Source: Pelagicoccus mobilis (GTDB taxonomy: Bacteria > Verrucomicrobiota > Verrucomicrobiia > Opitutales > Opitutaceae). From it: a DNA stretch of 59,636 nucleotides. A program made the translations under genes and the position numbers. The notes beneath the pieces were generated by a model. The model was not told the DNA's origin. It saw only the letters and a list, made by a program, of their open reading frames with translations, and searched no databases. Each line of letters starts with the position of its first letter. Within the stretch, counting starts at the first letter, position 1. Location: the NCBI RefSeq assembly GCF_016595505.1, contig NZ_JAENIL010000048.1, positions 1 through 59,636 on the forward strand. The letters run 5' to 3'. Below are positions 57,573-59,636 of this stretch, piece after piece.

Positions 57573-57996
57573 AATCTCCCTCTCGAGCCTCTTCCGCCTC
57601 CTTGATCGTCAGCCCTTGCCCGCTCTCAAGAATCACCGCGAACTCAAAATCGATCACACAAAACCGGCCGATATGAGCGCTGTAGGTGATGTTTCGCATA
57701 AACGCGTCATCGTGTCGCACGCCATAGGACTCCAACTCATCGAAAACCGCCTTCTCCTTCTCCGGGCTCATCTTCTGCACGATCGCTCCGCAGTTGGTCG
57801 TCACGATATAGAGCTGCTCCGGATGCTCCTCTAGAAGCTTCGGCACGAACTCGCACCCCTTGGCCTCCAGATATTTCAGCACGCGAACCTCGTTTTCATA
57901 ACGCTCCTTCGCGAGCTGGCCTTTGTATTTTTTGTGCACGCGGCCGTCGAAGCCAATCCTGACCTCAGCCCTCTGCGTATCTTTGATCTCTTGCAT
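57550..57996 (-). CDS. Minimal kinase-like protein (148 aa)
   Basis: The protein is far shorter than usual kinases (~250-300 aa) but keeps the key catalytic pattern in order: basic VHKKYKGQ (K22/K23 as ATP lysine candidates), ENEVRVLKYLE as an alpha-C helix, a hinge LYIVTTNCG, the catalytic loop H95-DDAFMR-N102 and the metal motif D116-FE. The pattern is like RIO/Kdo/aminoglycoside-type atypical kinases. The activation segment and C-lobe are reduced to ~30 residues. The start is the ATG at 57996; the upstream 42 codons show no conserved sequence. It overlaps the PP2C gene, suggesting a kinase-phosphatase pair. Confidence 0.7.
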   Translation of the reverse strand: MQEIKDTQRAEVRIGFDGRVHKKYKGQLAKERYENEVRVLKYLEAKGCEFVPKLLEEHPEQLYIVTTNCGAIVQKMSPEKEKAVFDELESYGVRHDDAFMRNITYSAHIGRFCVIDFEFAVILESGQGLTIKEAEEAREGDYERKGDD

Positions 57997-58184
57997 GATC
58001 GTTTTTGAGCTTTCACCAAGAAAGTGTGAGTCACTTCGATATTTTGGAAGTGAAAAGTAAAATTGATTGAAAGTAGGCGCGCCTTTTGCTGATTTCGTCA
58101 CCCGTCCCATTGGCGGCGCCACTCCTTCGGAATTGCCAAGCAGAATCGGGACTTTCCAAACCCTATTAAGATAATCAACAATCT

Positions 58185-59204
<1,020 letters not shown>

Positions 59205-59242
59205 GTCGGGCCTCGATCCAAGAGTTAACGCTCAAAACTTTC

Positions 59243-59274
59243 AAAGCGGCTCCCTTCTCGGGGGCCGCTTTTTT
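59243..59274 (+). terminator. Terminator of the glutamine synthetase gene
   Basis: AAGCGGC pairs with GCCGCTT, with TCCC/GGGG continuing inside, followed by six T, 39 bases past the stop. Confidence 0.9.
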
Positions 59275-59341
59275 GTATTCCGAGTTTGGGTACCTAATTT
59301 TGGCATTGAGCCCGCTCGAACAACCGCGCTCAAATCCCTCG

Positions 59342-59587
59342 ATGCCAAGACCTATCGGATGGAACAAACGAGACCCAGAATTGGGCAAGCTAAAGATCGA
59401 AGCTCGAATTTTCGGCAACAAACTCACCTTCCATCGTCAGGCTGGACGCTTCGAACAATGGGAAGAATTCACACCCAATGAAGAAGATTGGGACACCGTC
59501 AACGAACTAGCTGCCAACAAGTTCCAACGCGGCAAGGTGCAGGCTCAGCACTTGAAGATAATCCAGGCCCGCGGCCGGAAATTCTAA
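59342..59587 (+). CDS. Small protein of unknown function (81 aa)
   Basis: No family was recognised. The protein is basic and soluble, starts MPRPIGWNKRDPELGKLKIE, and has aromatic-rich WEEFTPNEEDWDTV followed by a basic C-terminal helix (KFQRGKVQAQHLKIIQARGRKF) that could bind nucleic acid. The start is the ATG at 59342; the open frame runs 23 codons upstream into the terminator. Codon use is like the neighbours. Confidence 0.62.
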   Translation: MPRPIGWNKRDPELGKLKIEARIFGNKLTFHRQAGRFEQWEEFTPNEEDWDTVNELAANKFQRGKVQAQHLKIIQARGRKF

Positions 59588-59593
59588 GATAAA

Positions 59594-59619
59594 CCGTAGC
59601 GCGGTGCTTCAGCCCGCGT
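59594..59619. repeat. REP-like unit, third copy
   Basis: This single 26-nt unit matches the left unit at 56370-56395 at 24 of 26 positions and lies 6 bp past a stop codon. A facing partner, if present, is beyond the window end. Confidence 0.75.
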
Positions 59620-59636
59620 CATCGATGGTCCAATCC

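Overview
The window looks like a chromosomal segment of a marine Verrucomicrobiota bacterium, most likely class Opitutia (Pelagicoccus/Puniceicoccales-like). This is an inference from gene content. The pointers are a GH50 agarase, secreted proteins ending in a calcium-type DxDxDG tail, a DUF1080 protein, a c-type heme GSDH protein, a Gram-negative outer-membrane set (beta-barrel, lipoprotein, SurA-like foldase), an H-NS-like AT-hook protein and adjacent rnhB/rnhC. Composition is moderately GC-rich by eye. No rRNA, CRISPR array, prophage or complete insertion sequence was seen.

Layout. 1-9205 holds leuCD, an AraC regulator, a manC-ruvX-truA run on the minus strand, a MoeB/ThiF-rhodanese protein, the H-NS-like protein, a WYL regulator, a SleB-type hydrolase and tRNA-Cys. 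9358-19434 holds a large flavoprotein, a ThuA-like protein, purE and purK, a secreted archaemetzincin, a Ski2-like helicase, an unknown 163-aa protein and a class 3 lipase. 19566-32986 is the accessory carbohydrate and redox part: a GH50 agarase and a GH35/42-like beta-galactosidase facing each other, a DUF4266 lipoprotein / outer-membrane barrel / TlpA-thioredoxin operon, a YdeP/FdhF-type molybdopterin enzyme with its maturation factor fdhD, a GSDH-cytochrome fusion and a DUF1080 protein.

32987-34286 is nearly gene-free. It carries strong hairpins, one small two-helix membrane protein and a 295-bp element with 40-bp terminal inverted repeats around a perfect 18-bp stem. 34287-43184 holds rnhB, rnhC, a lipocalin, mutY, an esterase, a beta-propeller lipoprotein candidate, and a PadR regulator overlapping a large VIT/VWA-like membrane protein with a PEP-CTERM-like tail. 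43349-59587 is mainly housekeeping: parA, rnc, mfd, a PpiC/SurA foldase, radC, tRNA-Tyr with a duplicated 3' end, a START-like protein, queA, a TPR protein, accA, ilvB, glutaredoxin, a PP2C phosphatase paired with a minimal kinase-like protein, and a eukaryotic-type glutamine synthetase.

Themes. DNA/RNA maintenance (ruvX, rnhB, rnhC, mutY, mfd, radC, rnc, the helicase) is interleaved with amino-acid and purine synthesis and with a small marine-polysaccharide set. Several dispersed palindromic repeat families punctuate the intergenic gaps; one pair shows compensatory base changes. The least explained items are the inverted-repeat element at 33962-34256, the tRNA-Tyr 3'-end duplication with a chain of small hairpins at 50513-50753, the mini-kinase/PP2C pair and the DUF4266/barrel/TlpA operon.
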